NCBI GenBank assembly: GCA_965224015.1
Contig: OZ245032.1
Span: forward strand, 3,432,945 to 3,496,944
Length of the DNA: 64,000 nt
From: CBDCVD01 sp965224015
Lineage (GTDB): Bacteria > Pseudomonadota > Alphaproteobacteria > Rhizobiales > CBDCVD01
Direction of reading: 5' to 3'
Shown here: piece by piece, positions 35,098 to 43,330 of the stretch
How positions within the stretch are numbered: position 1 is the stretch's first letter
How the letters are laid out: each line of letters begins with the position of its first letter
Translations under genes and position numbers: made by a program
The notes under the pieces: model-generated
The model's database searches: none
Told to the model about the DNA's origin: nothing
Seen by the model: the letters and a program-made list of their open reading frames with translations, nothing else

Positions 35098-36627
35098 TCA
35101 AAGGGGAAGGTTATCGTGTTTTTTCCACGGTGTCTCCACACATTTGTTGCGCAACATGGCAAGCGCCCGGGCAATACGCCGGCGGGTCGAATGCGGGCGG
35201 ATTACGTCATCAATAAACCCGCGCTCAGCGGCAACAAATGGCGACAGAAATCGCTCCTCATACTCTTGGCTGCGCGCCGCGATCTCCTTTTCGTCGCCAC
35301 GGCTTTTGCGAAATATAATCTCAACCGCCCCCTTGGCACCCATAACGGCAATTTGCGCTGTCGGCCAGGCGTAGTTCACGTCGCCCCCGATATGTTTGGA
35401 AGACATCACATCATAAGCTCCGCCGAAAGCCTTGCGGGTAATCACAGTTACCTTGGGCACGCTTGCTTGGGCAAAGGCAAACAACAGCTTGGCGCCATGT
35501 TTGATCAGCCCCCCGTATTCCTGATCGGTTCCTGGTAAAAATCCGGGAACATCAACAAAAGTCACGAGGGGAATGTTGAAACAGTCACAAAATCGCACGA
35601 ACCGTGCGCCCTTGCGTGAGGCATCCGAATCAAGAACCCCGGCTAGAACCATGGGTTGATTGGCAACAAAACCAACGCTGCGCCCCTCAACGCGTCCAAA
35701 CCCGACAACAATATTGCGCGCAAAAACGTCCTGGATCTCAAAAAAGTCTCCGCCATCGCAAACTTTCTCGATGAGCTCTTTGACGTCATAGGGTTGATTG
35801 GGGTTGTCCGGTACCAGGCGATCAAGGCCCATATCGTGGCGATCAATAGAATCGAAGCACGGAACTTCAGGCACGCTTGCACGATTATTGAGAGGAAGAA
35901 AGTCCACCAACCGGCGCATTTGCAGCAGCGCCTCAATGTCATTCTCATAGGCCCCATCGGCAATCGAGGAGCGCGTTGCATGAACCGAAGCCCCGCCCAG
36001 ATCCTCCGCGGTCACGGTTTCATTGGTCACGGTCTTGACCACCTCCGGGCCGGTCACAAACATATAGGATGTATCGCGCACCATGAAAATAAAATCGGTC
36101 ATGGCCGGCGAATATACGTCGCCCCCGGCACACGGTCCCATAATTACCGATATCTGCGGAATCACTCCTGAGGCCATGACGTTGCGGTAGAATACGTCTC
36201 CGTAGCCAGCGAGGGCCGCGACCCCTTCCTGGATGCGAGCGCCGCCTGCATCAAACAAGCCGATAATCGGTGCACCGGCACGCAGCGCCATATCCTGAAT
36301 TTTGGTAATCTTGCGCGCGTGTTCCTCTGACAGCGAGCCCCCAAGTACGGTAAAATCCTTGGAGAATACATAGACCACCCGGCCGTTAATGGTTCCCCAT
36401 CCCGTCACGACACCGTCGCCGGGGACCTTGGTGTTGTGCATGCCAAAATCGTTGCAGCGGTGTTCGACAAAAATGTCAAACTCCTCAAAAGAGGCCTCAT
36501 CAAGCAAAACGTCGATGCGCTCGCGCGCGGTCAGCTTGCCGCGGGCATGCTGGGCCTTGATGCGGTCCTCGCCCCCACCCATCAACGCTTCATCGCGCCG
36601 CGCCTGAAGTCGTTCAAGTATTTCCAT
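35098..36627 (-). CDS. pccB: Propionyl-CoA carboxylase beta subunit PccB
   Basis: Carboxyltransferase subunit of a biotin-dependent acyl-CoA carboxylase; moves CO2 from biotin to propionyl-CoA. It has 509 residues, a full-length subunit. Oxyanion-hole glycines are seen in GPCAGGDVYSPA and RKAFGGAYDVM, and the chain ends WKKHDNLPL, characteristic of PccB. The biotinylated alpha subunit is not in the window. It lies 38 bp upstream (in transcription sense) of the WaaE-like gene, though a functional link is unlikely. Confidence 0.94.
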   Translation of the reverse strand: MEILERLQARRDEALMGGGEDRIKAQHARGKLTARERIDVLLDEASFEEFDIFVEHRCNDFGMHNTKVPGDGVVTGWGTINGRVVYVFSKDFTVLGGSLSEEHARKITKIQDMALRAGAPIIGLFDAGGARIQEGVAALAGYGDVFYRNVMASGVIPQISVIMGPCAGGDVYSPAMTDFIFMVRDTSYMFVTGPEVVKTVTNETVTAEDLGGASVHATRSSIADGAYENDIEALLQMRRLVDFLPLNNRASVPEVPCFDSIDRHDMGLDRLVPDNPNQPYDVKELIEKVCDGGDFFEIQDVFARNIVVGFGRVEGRSVGFVANQPMVLAGVLDSDASRKGARFVRFCDCFNIPLVTFVDVPGFLPGTDQEYGGLIKHGAKLLFAFAQASVPKVTVITRKAFGGAYDVMSSKHIGGDVNYAWPTAQIAVMGAKGAVEIIFRKSRGDEKEIAARSQEYEERFLSPFVAAERGFIDDVIRPHSTRRRIARALAMLRNKCVETPWKKHDNLPL

Positions 36628-36722
36628 ATCTGCCTCCGGTTTCGCGCCTGACTATACACGTTCCCTTGACCGAGATGAAGCGAAACCAACAATAGCCTTC
36701 CAGTCTCGGCAAGGGCAGCAAG

Positions 36723-36778
36723 GATCGCCTCGCCAATCGAGAGACAGAATTGATTCTATTAAGACCTGATACGCTCTA
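36723..36778 (-). repeat. Family B repeat
   Basis: GATCGCCTCGCCAATCGAGA, an AGAATTGATTCT core, and AAGACCTGATACGCTCTA. It lies in the gap between pccB and the outer-membrane protein gene. Confidence 0.82.
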
Positions 36779-36883
36779 CATAACCCGGCTGCCCATGTCT
36801 TTGCAGCCTGCCATTTACTGCAAATTAACATTGATAATTCAATAATGCCTGATGATGTGTTTTCATTTGGAGATCATGAGTTC

Positions 36884-37585
36884 ATGCGTAACTTTGTTTT
36901 AGCTGGCCTGGCCGGGCTGCTGGTAATGCCTCTTGCGATGGGGCCGCTGAAAGCTGCTGATTATGGCGATAATGGAGCCACTAACGGTGAGAGTTATCCC
37001 ATGTACACCAGTTGGTCGGGCTTTTTTGTAGGTGTCCACGGTGGCTATAGCGCATTCGATCTTGATGGAAACCTTTCAGGTGGGGGTGCCTATTCGCGAA
37101 ACAAGAACAAGTTCAATTACGGCTTCTACGGCGGCTACAACTACCAGTATAACCGGATGGTATTTGGTGTTGATGGTGATTTCACTTTTTCGCGTGCCGG
37201 CGATATTACACAATTTCTTACAGGTGGCGAAGCGCTTCGCCATAGGCCTGGCCATTCCGCGCGCGGGCGGTTGCGCTTTGGCTTTCTGGTCGAGGAAACT
37301 TTCATGCCCTATATAGCAGGCGGGTTTGCCACGCGCTTGCTTGAGCTGGAGCATCTTGACGATAACGGCGCCACAACTTCAACAGACGAAGAATGGGTTA
37401 GCGGTTTTACCATCGGCGCCGGTTTGGCCCATGCGTTTACCCCTAACTTTATCTCGCGTATTGAGTTCGTGTGGGACGACTACGGCAAAAAAGACCTCAG
37501 TTATAACGTGGGTGCCAACCAGGCACGCGCCAGCCTGAAAACACGCAGCAAAACCTGGCGCCTGGGTCTGGCGTACAAGTTCTAA
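36884..37585 (+). CDS. Omp25/Omp31-like outer-membrane beta-barrel protein
   Basis: From the ATG at 36884, with GGAG 11 nt upstream, it has 233 residues; an in-frame ATG at 36845 adds 13 that precede the signal peptide. The signal peptide ends near LKA-ADYG. The mature part alternates aromatic and small residues (WSGFFVGVHGGYSAF, FNYGFYGGYNYQYNRMVFGVDGD) and ends LGLAYKF, with the C-terminal aromatic typical of BAM substrates. It is a small opacity-type barrel common in alphaproteobacteria. A family A repeat starts 12 bp after the stop. Confidence 0.87.
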   Translation: MRNFVLAGLAGLLVMPLAMGPLKAADYGDNGATNGESYPMYTSWSGFFVGVHGGYSAFDLDGNLSGGGAYSRNKNKFNYGFYGGYNYQYNRMVFGVDGDFTFSRAGDITQFLTGGEALRHRPGHSARGRLRFGFLVEETFMPYIAGGFATRLLELEHLDDNGATTSTDEEWVSGFTIGAGLAHAFTPNFISRIEFVWDDYGKKDLSYNVGANQARASLKTRSKTWRLGLAYKF

Positions 37586-37596
37586 AGTCATCTCTA

Positions 37597-37699
37597 ATAC
37601 CAAGGGTCCTTAACAATGACTCATGGATTAGCGTCAAAGAGGTATGTTATCAAGGCAGTACACCAGTCGGCGTGTATATAAAGCCAATACCGCTGGTAT
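37597..37699 (+). repeat. Family A repeat, full copy 5 (103 bp)
   Basis: ATACCAAGGGTCCTTAACAA...CCGCTGGTAT, filling most of the gap between the convergent barrel and GH4 genes. Confidence 0.93.
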
Positions 37700-37712
37700 A
37701 AGAACCCATCTT

Positions 37713-39077
37713 TTACGGCACCAGATAATCCAGATACGGCTGTTGCAAGGCGATCATCTGATCAACCATGGCAGGAATGCCAGTCGTTCGGTCAATGGTC
37801 GGATCAACAAGTAGCGCCTGAATAACAAGATCCCGCGATTGCCTGAGTATGGCTTCGGCTGTTAGATCATGGACGCCGATCTGGTTGGTCAACAGGCCGG
37901 CAAATCCTTTCGGAATGTCCACACGCACCCCATGCACGCCCTGCGAGTCCACAATTGCCGGCACTTCAACCGCCATAAACGCGGGCAGTGCTTCAATAAA
38001 CCCGTCATTGGCAATATTTACCGCACTTTCCTCGTAGCCGGAGTTGGTCAATATTCCCTCAATGATCGGTACGAACCTCTCCTTTATGGTCAATTCCAGC
38101 CGGGGCGGCCTGCGACAAAGGACGTTTGAATAATAGTGATAAAAGTCCAAAATTCCGCGATGGTCCGCAACGTCATGGGCCCATCCGACATATTCGCCAA
38201 AATGACTGTCGGTGGTAATCGGAAGCAGATAAAAGCGCGAAAAAAATTCGCGAACGAGACGCCGGTCACTATAGGGGCGCACGTGATCAATACCAGAAGC
38301 CTGGGTATGCAACCCCGCCGTTTCAGTCTCGATAATCTCTCCGGTCTTCGCGTAGTGGGCAAGCAGCTCCGAATATCCCACAAAGGACTGCAGTGTTGCG
38401 TCCGCTTTCCTGCGAATGTCTGAATAGGCATCAGCACCACTGTCGCGATAGGAGGCTTCCAGCAAGCATGAAAAGTGATTGAGGCCCGCAGCGCGAATGT
38501 TAAGATTGTCAAACGGCGTCTCCAGCATACCTGGCAAAAGACGCTGCAACCAGGCAATCTCGTGACACATGCCAATCAGCTTCAAGGTGGGAAATTTGCG
38601 CAACAGGGTGGTGCAAATGCGACTCATGGGGTTGGAGTAATTGAACACGATCGCCTGCGGACATATGTCCATCACATCCGAACAAATGTCGATGATCGGT
38701 GGAATCACGCGCAGGGAATGAAACAGGCCACCCGGCCCGCCATTCTCGCCAAACACCTGGCGAAGCCCATACTGCTGCGGAATAGTACGATCCAAATTCC
38801 ACAATTTGAAGCGGTCACCTACCTCAATGGCAATCGTGACAAAATCGGCGCCTTTCAGGGCCTGGCGTCGATCGGTGGTTGCGCTCAGCGTGAAGTCGAG
38901 ATTATTGGCGGTAAGAAAATCATTGGCCAGGGCCTCAACCCCTTTCAGGGCCTTGCTGTTAATGTCGTGCAGCACCACGTGCGCACCAGCGAGCAGGCGG
39001 CTTTGGAAAATGTCACCAAGTAAGGTCGCACCGAACTGGGCCGAGCCGGCGCCAACGAGAACGATGTTTTGCGTCAT
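37713..39077 (-). CDS. Glycoside hydrolase family 4 enzyme
   Basis: NAD- and metal-dependent glycosidase of 454 residues. The N-terminal NAD-binding loop is NIVLVGAGSAQFG and the metal-site motif CHE (nt 38559-38567, LIGMCHEIAW) is intact. GH4 members with CHS, CHE or CHG act on unphosphorylated sugars, unlike the CN(V/I)P phospho-enzymes; I recall CHE(V/I) among alpha-glucosidases but would not fix the substrate. I start at 39077 (MTQNIVLVG). The longer frame to 39311 only adds 78 residues translated from family E repeat DNA. Confidence 0.87.
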   Translation of the reverse strand: MTQNIVLVGAGSAQFGATLLGDIFQSRLLAGAHVVLHDINSKALKGVEALANDFLTANNLDFTLSATTDRRQALKGADFVTIAIEVGDRFKLWNLDRTIPQQYGLRQVFGENGGPGGLFHSLRVIPPIIDICSDVMDICPQAIVFNYSNPMSRICTTLLRKFPTLKLIGMCHEIAWLQRLLPGMLETPFDNLNIRAAGLNHFSCLLEASYRDSGADAYSDIRRKADATLQSFVGYSELLAHYAKTGEIIETETAGLHTQASGIDHVRPYSDRRLVREFFSRFYLLPITTDSHFGEYVGWAHDVADHRGILDFYHYYSNVLCRRPPRLELTIKERFVPIIEGILTNSGYEESAVNIANDGFIEALPAFMAVEVPAIVDSQGVHGVRVDIPKGFAGLLTNQIGVHDLTAEAILRQSRDLVIQALLVDPTIDRTTGIPAMVDQMIALQQPYLDYLVP

Positions 39078-39106
39078 AAGATCTGCTCTTGGCTGGAAAC
39101 CTGTAT

Positions 39107-39215
39107 TTATGACCTGGCCGGTCCGCTTTCCCGTCTTGGGCCACCCATGAAGGTACCCTGGGGGTTGGCCTAAACCGGGGGAGGGGGTAGGTAGATGCCC
39201 GTTAACCGAGAGGCC
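39107..39215 (+). repeat. Family E repeat upstream of the GH4 gene
   Basis: TATGACCTGGCCGGTCCGCT...GGCCACCCATGAAGGTACCC...GGTAGATGCCCGTTAACCGA, the same blocks as the copies at 27157 and 62893. The terminal GCTGGAAACG is degenerate here. Confidence 0.7.
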
Positions 39216-39333
39216 CAGCTTACCCCCGATTTTGCTACCTGGGTCCTTGGAATTGGGTTGAATTTCCGCATAATAGCGCACCCAAAGCGCTTTGGAAAGC
39301 GCTTTGTGCAAGCCGACAATATCAACGGGGCTT

Positions 39334-39396
39334 TTAGATCAGCATGCGTTTCGCATTACCCCTGGCAAAATGGGTACACCTAAACACATGCTCTAG
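39334..39396 (-). repeat. Family C repeat, partial, forming the stop of immunity gene 1
   Basis: One end reads TTAGATCAGCATGCG and the other CATGCTCTAG. On the minus strand the immunity gene runs ...GGC-TAG straight into it. Confidence 0.68.
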
Positions 39397-40064
39397 CCGA
39401 TGGTTCGGATGAATTCCGCGGGAAATTTCGAATAATCGACAAGCTGCAAGTCACCCATTTGCGCCAAAATAGCGAAGTGCTCCAGCGCGGAGTACTTCTT
39501 CAGCGCATCAAGGGTTTCGCCGCCGCCTAATGCCGGTGCCAGCTTGAACCCATAGACTTCTCCTGGGTTCAGTTTTCCGACTTTTTTTAACGCTCGTTTG
39601 AACAATAATTTTTCATCATGATCGGCCTCTATATCAAGGTTATCTTCAAGATCTTCTAAAGAAATACCTATTTCTATATCCGGGCTAATACGATCTTCCG
39701 GACGCAGCAATCCAACTGCACTCATTTTAAGCTTTAGCAGTTCTATATTGACAACGTCATGTTTCTCGCTCCAGATATATAATTCTCCAAACGCTGAATA
39801 GCCATAGACATGGCAATCTTTATGGCTGAAATCCTTGTCGGCCTTAAACAGCAACGCCAGAATACTCCGGTAATCTGCCGGATCGCAGAACCGGAACAAC
39901 CCGTCGAGAACGGAACCGAAACCATATTCCAGCCAGAAATCAATGATGGATCCCGGGAGATGCCCCCGCAGTTCAAGCGCCCGTTCCGGGGTAAGCTCCT
40001 GCGCTTGTTGCGGCACGCCATAGTCTTCTAAAAAGCCCTCAAAATCTTCTGATAATTCAACCAT
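39393..40064 (-). CDS. Tdi1-like immunity protein (GAD-like + DUF1851), copy 1
   Basis: The product has 223 residues from the ATG at 40064 (MVELSEDFEGFLEDYGV). The N-terminal half resembles the GAD-like domain and the C-terminal half DUF1851 (YGFKLAPALGGGETLDALKKYSALEHFAILAQM), the architecture of Tdi1, the immunity protein of the type VI secreted DNase Tde1. It is a near-duplicate of the gene at 40268; differences cluster around residues 105-160. The frame is open upstream through the degenerate effector tail (to 40136). The stop TAG is formed by a family C end. Confidence 0.82.
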   Translation of the reverse strand: MVELSEDFEGFLEDYGVPQQAQELTPERALELRGHLPGSIIDFWLEYGFGSVLDGLFRFCDPADYRSILALLFKADKDFSHKDCHVYGYSAFGELYIWSEKHDVVNIELLKLKMSAVGLLRPEDRISPDIEIGISLEDLEDNLDIEADHDEKLLFKRALKKVGKLNPGEVYGFKLAPALGGGETLDALKKYSALEHFAILAQMGDLQLVDYSKFPAEFIRTIG

Positions 40065-40217
40065 TCTCACGCCACACGCCACCAGTTTTACCTTCATTTT
40101 ACCTTGCTTGCCCTTACCCTTCAGCATATTTGTCAAGCTGTTGCACCCTGCCTTTCCATTGGGAGCCGATGGCGCGGTTAATCCGGCGATCCCCCAGGCG
40201 GATAATCTTTGTAGGAT
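40065..40217 (-). pseudogene. 3' relic of a Tde1/Ntox15-type toxin gene, copy 1
   Basis: Translating toward the immunity gene gives GDPTKIIRLGDRRINRAI, then GSQWKGRVQQLDKYAEG and a stop. One base out of frame it continues KGKQGKMKVKLVACGVR and joins the immunity ATG. This looks like the C-terminus of a polymorphic toxin (Ntox15) broken by a one-base frameshift at GAAGGGTAAGGG. Its 5' side is cut off by a family B repeat (40214-40269). Family identity is from memory of such toxins. Confidence 0.6.
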
Positions 40218-40270
40218 CGCCTCGCCAATCGAGAAACAGAATTGCTTCTATTAAGACCTGACGCGCTCTA
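40214..40270 (-). repeat. Family B repeat between the duplicated immunity units
   Basis: GATCGCCTCGCCAATCGAGA...AAGACCTGACGCGCTCTAG. Its end supplies the TAG stop of immunity copy 2 (40268-40270) and its other side truncates the copy-1 toxin relic. Confidence 0.82.
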
Positions 40271-40936
40271 GCCGATGGTTCGGATGAATTCCGGTGGAAA
40301 CTTCAAATAATCGATAAGTTGTACGTCAGCCATTTGCGCCAAAATAGCAAAGTGTTCCAGCGCGGAATATCTCTTCAGCGCATCAAGGGTTTTGCCACCA
40401 CCCAATGCAGGCGCCAGCTTGAACCCATAGACTTCCCCGGGTTCCAGTTTCCCGACTTTTTTTAACGCTCGTTTGAACAACAGCCTGTCATCATCGTCAG
40501 CCCTTATGTCAAGATTATTAAGGTGCCCCAAAGAAATACCTATTGCAATATCCGGATCAGCTCGATTTTCCGGATACAGTAGTCTGCTTGCAGACATTTT
40601 CAGATCCAACAATTTTATGTCAACTACTTCATGTTTCTCGCTCCAGATATATAATTCTCCAAACGCTGAATAGCCATAGACATGGCAATCTTTATGGCTG
40701 AAATCCTTGTCAGCCTTAAACAGCAGCGTCAGAATATCTCGGTAATCTGCCGGATCGCAGAACCGGAATAATCCGTCGAGAACGGAACCGAGGCCGTACG
40801 CCAGCCAGAAATCAATGATGGATCCCGGGAGATGCCCCCGTAGTTCAAGCGCTCGTTCCTGAGTAAGCTCCTGCGCCTGTTGCGGCACGCCATAGTCTTC
40901 CAAAAAGCCCTCAAAATCTTCTGATAATTCAACCAT
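40268..40936 (-). CDS. Tdi1-like immunity protein (GAD-like + DUF1851), copy 2
   Basis: The product has 222 residues, the tandem paralogue of the gene at 39393; the first hundred and last sixty residues are nearly identical, while about 105-155 diverge (VVDIKLLDLKMSASRLLYPE against VVNIELLKLKMSAVGLLRPE). The ATG directly follows the TGA of the toxin-like tail (TGTTGAATGG), the stop-start coupling expected of an effector-immunity pair. No complete effector or secretion gene is present, so these are orphan immunity genes that could protect against related toxins of neighbours. Confidence 0.82.
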   Translation of the reverse strand: MVELSEDFEGFLEDYGVPQQAQELTQERALELRGHLPGSIIDFWLAYGLGSVLDGLFRFCDPADYRDILTLLFKADKDFSHKDCHVYGYSAFGELYIWSEKHEVVDIKLLDLKMSASRLLYPENRADPDIAIGISLGHLNNLDIRADDDDRLLFKRALKKVGKLEPGEVYGFKLAPALGGGKTLDALKRYSALEHFAILAQMADVQLIDYLKFPPEFIRTIG

Positions 40937-41126
40937 TCAACACTCCACCAGTTTTACCTTCATTTTACCTTGCTTGCCCTTACCCTTCAGCATATTTGTC
41001 AAGCTGCTACACCCTGCCTTTCCATTGGGAAGCGATGGCGCGGTTGATCCGGCGATCCCCCAGGCGGATAATCTTTGTAGGATCGCCACCTGCAACGGCA
41101 TCCAAAGGTTGCAGGGCAGCAAGGCC
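40937..41126 (-). pseudogene. 3' relic of a Tde1/Ntox15-type toxin gene, copy 2
   Basis: The translation runs LAALQPLDAVAGGDPTK, IIRLGDRRINRAIASQWKGRV, then TAG. After the same frameshift as copy 1 it resumes KGKQGKMKVKLVEC with a TGA abutting the immunity start. I remember LHxxDxVAGG as the catalytic block of Ntox15 (HxxD); here the His is Gln (CAA). So three lesions are visible: lost His, nonsense codon, frameshift. The 5' side ends at a family A fragment (41122-41162). Confidence 0.62.
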
Positions 41127-41162
41127 GTACACCAGTCGGCGTGTAAAAAAGCCAATGCCGCC
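41122..41162 (+). repeat. Family A repeat fragment at the toxin relic boundary
   Basis: The bases acaccagtcggcgtgta, followed by aaaaaagccaatgccg, match the right half of family A, with the terminal CTGGTAT lost. Confidence 0.65.
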
Positions 41163-41221
41163 TATCAATGTCGCGTTTTGATGCCCCGGCATGTGCGCCA
41201 TGTATGGACACCGAACGTGCT

Positions 41222-42001
41222 TTATCCCGCCGCGCGCCATAACAATGCGGCGCCTATCCCGCATAGTAACACAAGGGTAATCCGGCGAAAAGTCTCCTGC
41301 TCCAGCCGATCCTGTACCCGCACCCCAAGCGCAATGCCAGCCGCAGCCGGCAATGCCACGGCGGCCGACAGGGGCAGGGTATGACCATCAAGAAGCCCTG
41401 AACGCAAATGGGCAAGAAAAAATGCCATCGCCCCAAGGCTCCAACAGAGGCCGGCAGCGCGCACGTGCTCGGCCTTTGGTAACTCAAGAGCAAGCAGGAC
41501 CACCAGAACCGGCGGCCCCCAGACACCCGACAGGCCTCCCGTAATGCCGCCAACGAGCCCGCCAACAAACTGTATTGGCCGCTCAAGGCGCGCTGACAAA
41601 CGTAGTCGCCACCCGAAAAGTTGCATGGCTGAAAATGTAATGGTCACGCAGCCAATCAAAAGTAACAGGAACTGTTGATTGATAGCCGGCAAAAATCCTG
41701 TGACAAACCAGATCGTGATCATGATCATCCCGAGCATGATCCAAAAACGTCGGGCTGTGGCGATTGCCAGGTGTGGCCCCTGTCGCAAGCTCTGCCAGAT
41801 ATTGGTCACGACACCGGGAACCGCTATAAGGACCACAGCGATGGGCGCAGGCAACACGATGGCCGAGATGCTGATGGCAATCAACGGTAGGGCGGTGCCG
41901 ACCACTCCCTTTGCAAAACCACCCAGGAAATAGCCGATGGCGACAATAGCAATTGCCGTTATTCCGTAGGTTTCCACCGCATCAAAGGCAAAACTGGGCA
42001 C
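41222..42001 (-). CDS. TauE/SafE-family membrane permease
   Basis: Polytopic protein with about eight hydrophobic helices. It has 259 residues from a GTG at 42001 (VPSFAFDAVETYG), close to family size; an earlier GTG at 42082 adds 27 polar residues and seems less likely. The duplicated family motif is visible as GYFLGGFAKGVVGTALPLIA and GGLVGGITGGLSGVWGPPVL. Members export sulfite, sulfoacetate or related anions, but substrate cannot be inferred here. No regulatory partner is adjacent. Confidence 0.85.
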   Translation of the reverse strand: MPSFAFDAVETYGITAIAIVAIGYFLGGFAKGVVGTALPLIAISISAIVLPAPIAVVLIAVPGVVTNIWQSLRQGPHLAIATARRFWIMLGMIMITIWFVTGFLPAINQQFLLLLIGCVTITFSAMQLFGWRLRLSARLERPIQFVGGLVGGITGGLSGVWGPPVLVVLLALELPKAEHVRAAGLCWSLGAMAFFLAHLRSGLLDGHTLPLSAAVALPAAAGIALGVRVQDRLEQETFRRITLVLLCGIGAALLWRAAG

Positions 42002-42161
42002 AAGTGGACGTCTCGCTTGGCTGTGGCAGACCTGTTGTTTCTCTGCGGCCACAACCTGGGCATCTCTACTTACTGGCATCACCCGCCCGCACCTGCGGAT
42101 TGGGGAATTTGTTTTGAAAGCTCAATCCAAGGGAGTGGATGGTCGCAAAAAGCCTACTACC

Positions 42162-42596
42162 TTAATTCAGGCTTGGACGGCCTATGCCTCGCAATATTTG
42201 CCCGATCAGTGAACGTTCGCGTCCACCGGCGGCGGTTTTACGGGCTATAAAGTCAAACACCTTGCCGTCCTTTAGCCCGTAGTGGGCGTGATGCGAGACC
42301 TGTTCGTTCTCATCAAAATAAACCGCAAGCACCCGTTGGTCGGTGATCCGGGGAGCCATGAATCCGCGTTGGCGCACCTTCTGCGCAATGTAGTAGTATA
42401 CATCCTCACCTTCAAAGGTAGCCAGGCTTGAAGGAGAGCCAACCGCCAGTTCGACGTGCTCCTTGGATGAGCCAATGGGGATATCTTCAATCGTTTGATC
42501 CGTAATGTGATGGCCATGATGACTTACTTTGGCACACCCCGTCAACCCAGTCATCAGCATCACCGCAAACCCGAATGCAAACACAGAACGTTTCAT
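42162..42596 (-). CDS. bamE: Outer-membrane assembly lipoprotein BamE (SmpA/OmlA)
   Basis: Lipoprotein of the BAM complex. From the ATG at 42596 (MKRSVFAFGFAVML) the lipobox is LTGC with Cys near residue 21; the full product is 144 residues. The BamE-type core is present: IPIGSSKEHVELAVGSPSS and DVYYYIAQKVRQRGFMAPRI and RVLAVYFDENEQV. Divergently transcribed from the cytochrome-chaperone gene, an arrangement common in alphaproteobacteria. Confidence 0.9.
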   Translation of the reverse strand: MKRSVFAFGFAVMLMTGLTGCAKVSHHGHHITDQTIEDIPIGSSKEHVELAVGSPSSLATFEGEDVYYYIAQKVRQRGFMAPRITDQRVLAVYFDENEQVSHHAHYGLKDGKVFDFIARKTAAGGRERSLIGQILRGIGRPSLN

Positions 42597-42710
42597 TGCT
42601 TCCTCACCCACTAATTTCTATACTTGTGCTTTATAGCCTTTCAGCCCAACCCGGCCAAGACCGCAGCCCGCCCATCGTCAGGCATATTTACACCGAGATC
42701 GTAAACGAAG

Positions 42711-43298
42711 ATGTTCACTTTGCGGAGTACAAAGGCCCGTCGCGCCCGCCAAACCAAGCGCATCGCCGAAAGATTTTATAGGGAAATCGTGGCACAGGCG
42801 AGACAGAAGGCGTTTTTTCGTAATTTGTGTGTCGCCGATACACTCGAGGGGCGCTTTGAGATGATTGTTTTGCACATGGCGCTCGTGGTGGGCCACTTGC
42901 GCCGCCATGGTGCGGAAGGCGTAGAGATCTCGCAGGCGTTGTTTGATGCGTTTGTGATCGATATGGATCGAAATCTGCGCGAAATGGGAGTTGGAGATTT
43001 GGGCGTACCAAAGCGGGTGAAGGCGATGGCGCAGGCGTTTTATGGTCACGCAGCGCAGTACTCCCAGGCGCTGCAAGCGGGCAATGACAAGGCTTTGGCT
43101 TTAGCGCTTATGAGAAATGTCTATAATGCTCCCGACACGGGCGCCGGCGCCGTTCCCACCCATGGGCTCGCGTTGTGCGGTTATGTGAAAGAGGCCCACG
43201 CCTTGCTGCTGGACCAATCCTGGGAAACGTTGTCTGAGGCCGATGTGACATTTCCATCGCCTGCTGCTTTTACGGCAAAGCCGCCGCAAGGGATTTGA
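42711..43298 (+). CDS. Ubiquinol-cytochrome c chaperone family protein (CBP3-like)
   Basis: Soluble protein of 195 residues in the family of mitochondrial CBP3, which assists assembly of the cytochrome bc1 complex. Family blocks seen are AERFYREIVAQARQKAFF, DTLEGRFEMIVLHMALV and the late MREMGVGD-like segment (NLREMGVGDLGVPKRVK). It is divergent from bamE across 114 bp, which must hold both promoters. The DUF177/YceD gene often found next is absent; a different minus-strand gene follows. Confidence 0.87.
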   Translation: MFTLRSTKARRARQTKRIAERFYREIVAQARQKAFFRNLCVADTLEGRFEMIVLHMALVVGHLRRHGAEGVEISQALFDAFVIDMDRNLREMGVGDLGVPKRVKAMAQAFYGHAAQYSQALQAGNDKALALALMRNVYNAPDTGAGAVPTHGLALCGYVKEAHALLLDQSWETLSEADVTFPSPAAFTAKPPQGI

Positions 43299-43330
43299 TC
43301 TGCGATACCAACGGGGCTCAAGGAGGACCG

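Noticed and set aside
41007..41264. An intact 85-residue gene upstream of the immunity gene
   Set aside because: The frame joins a family A fragment to the toxin relic and ends at an internal TAG; it is better read as a pseudogene.
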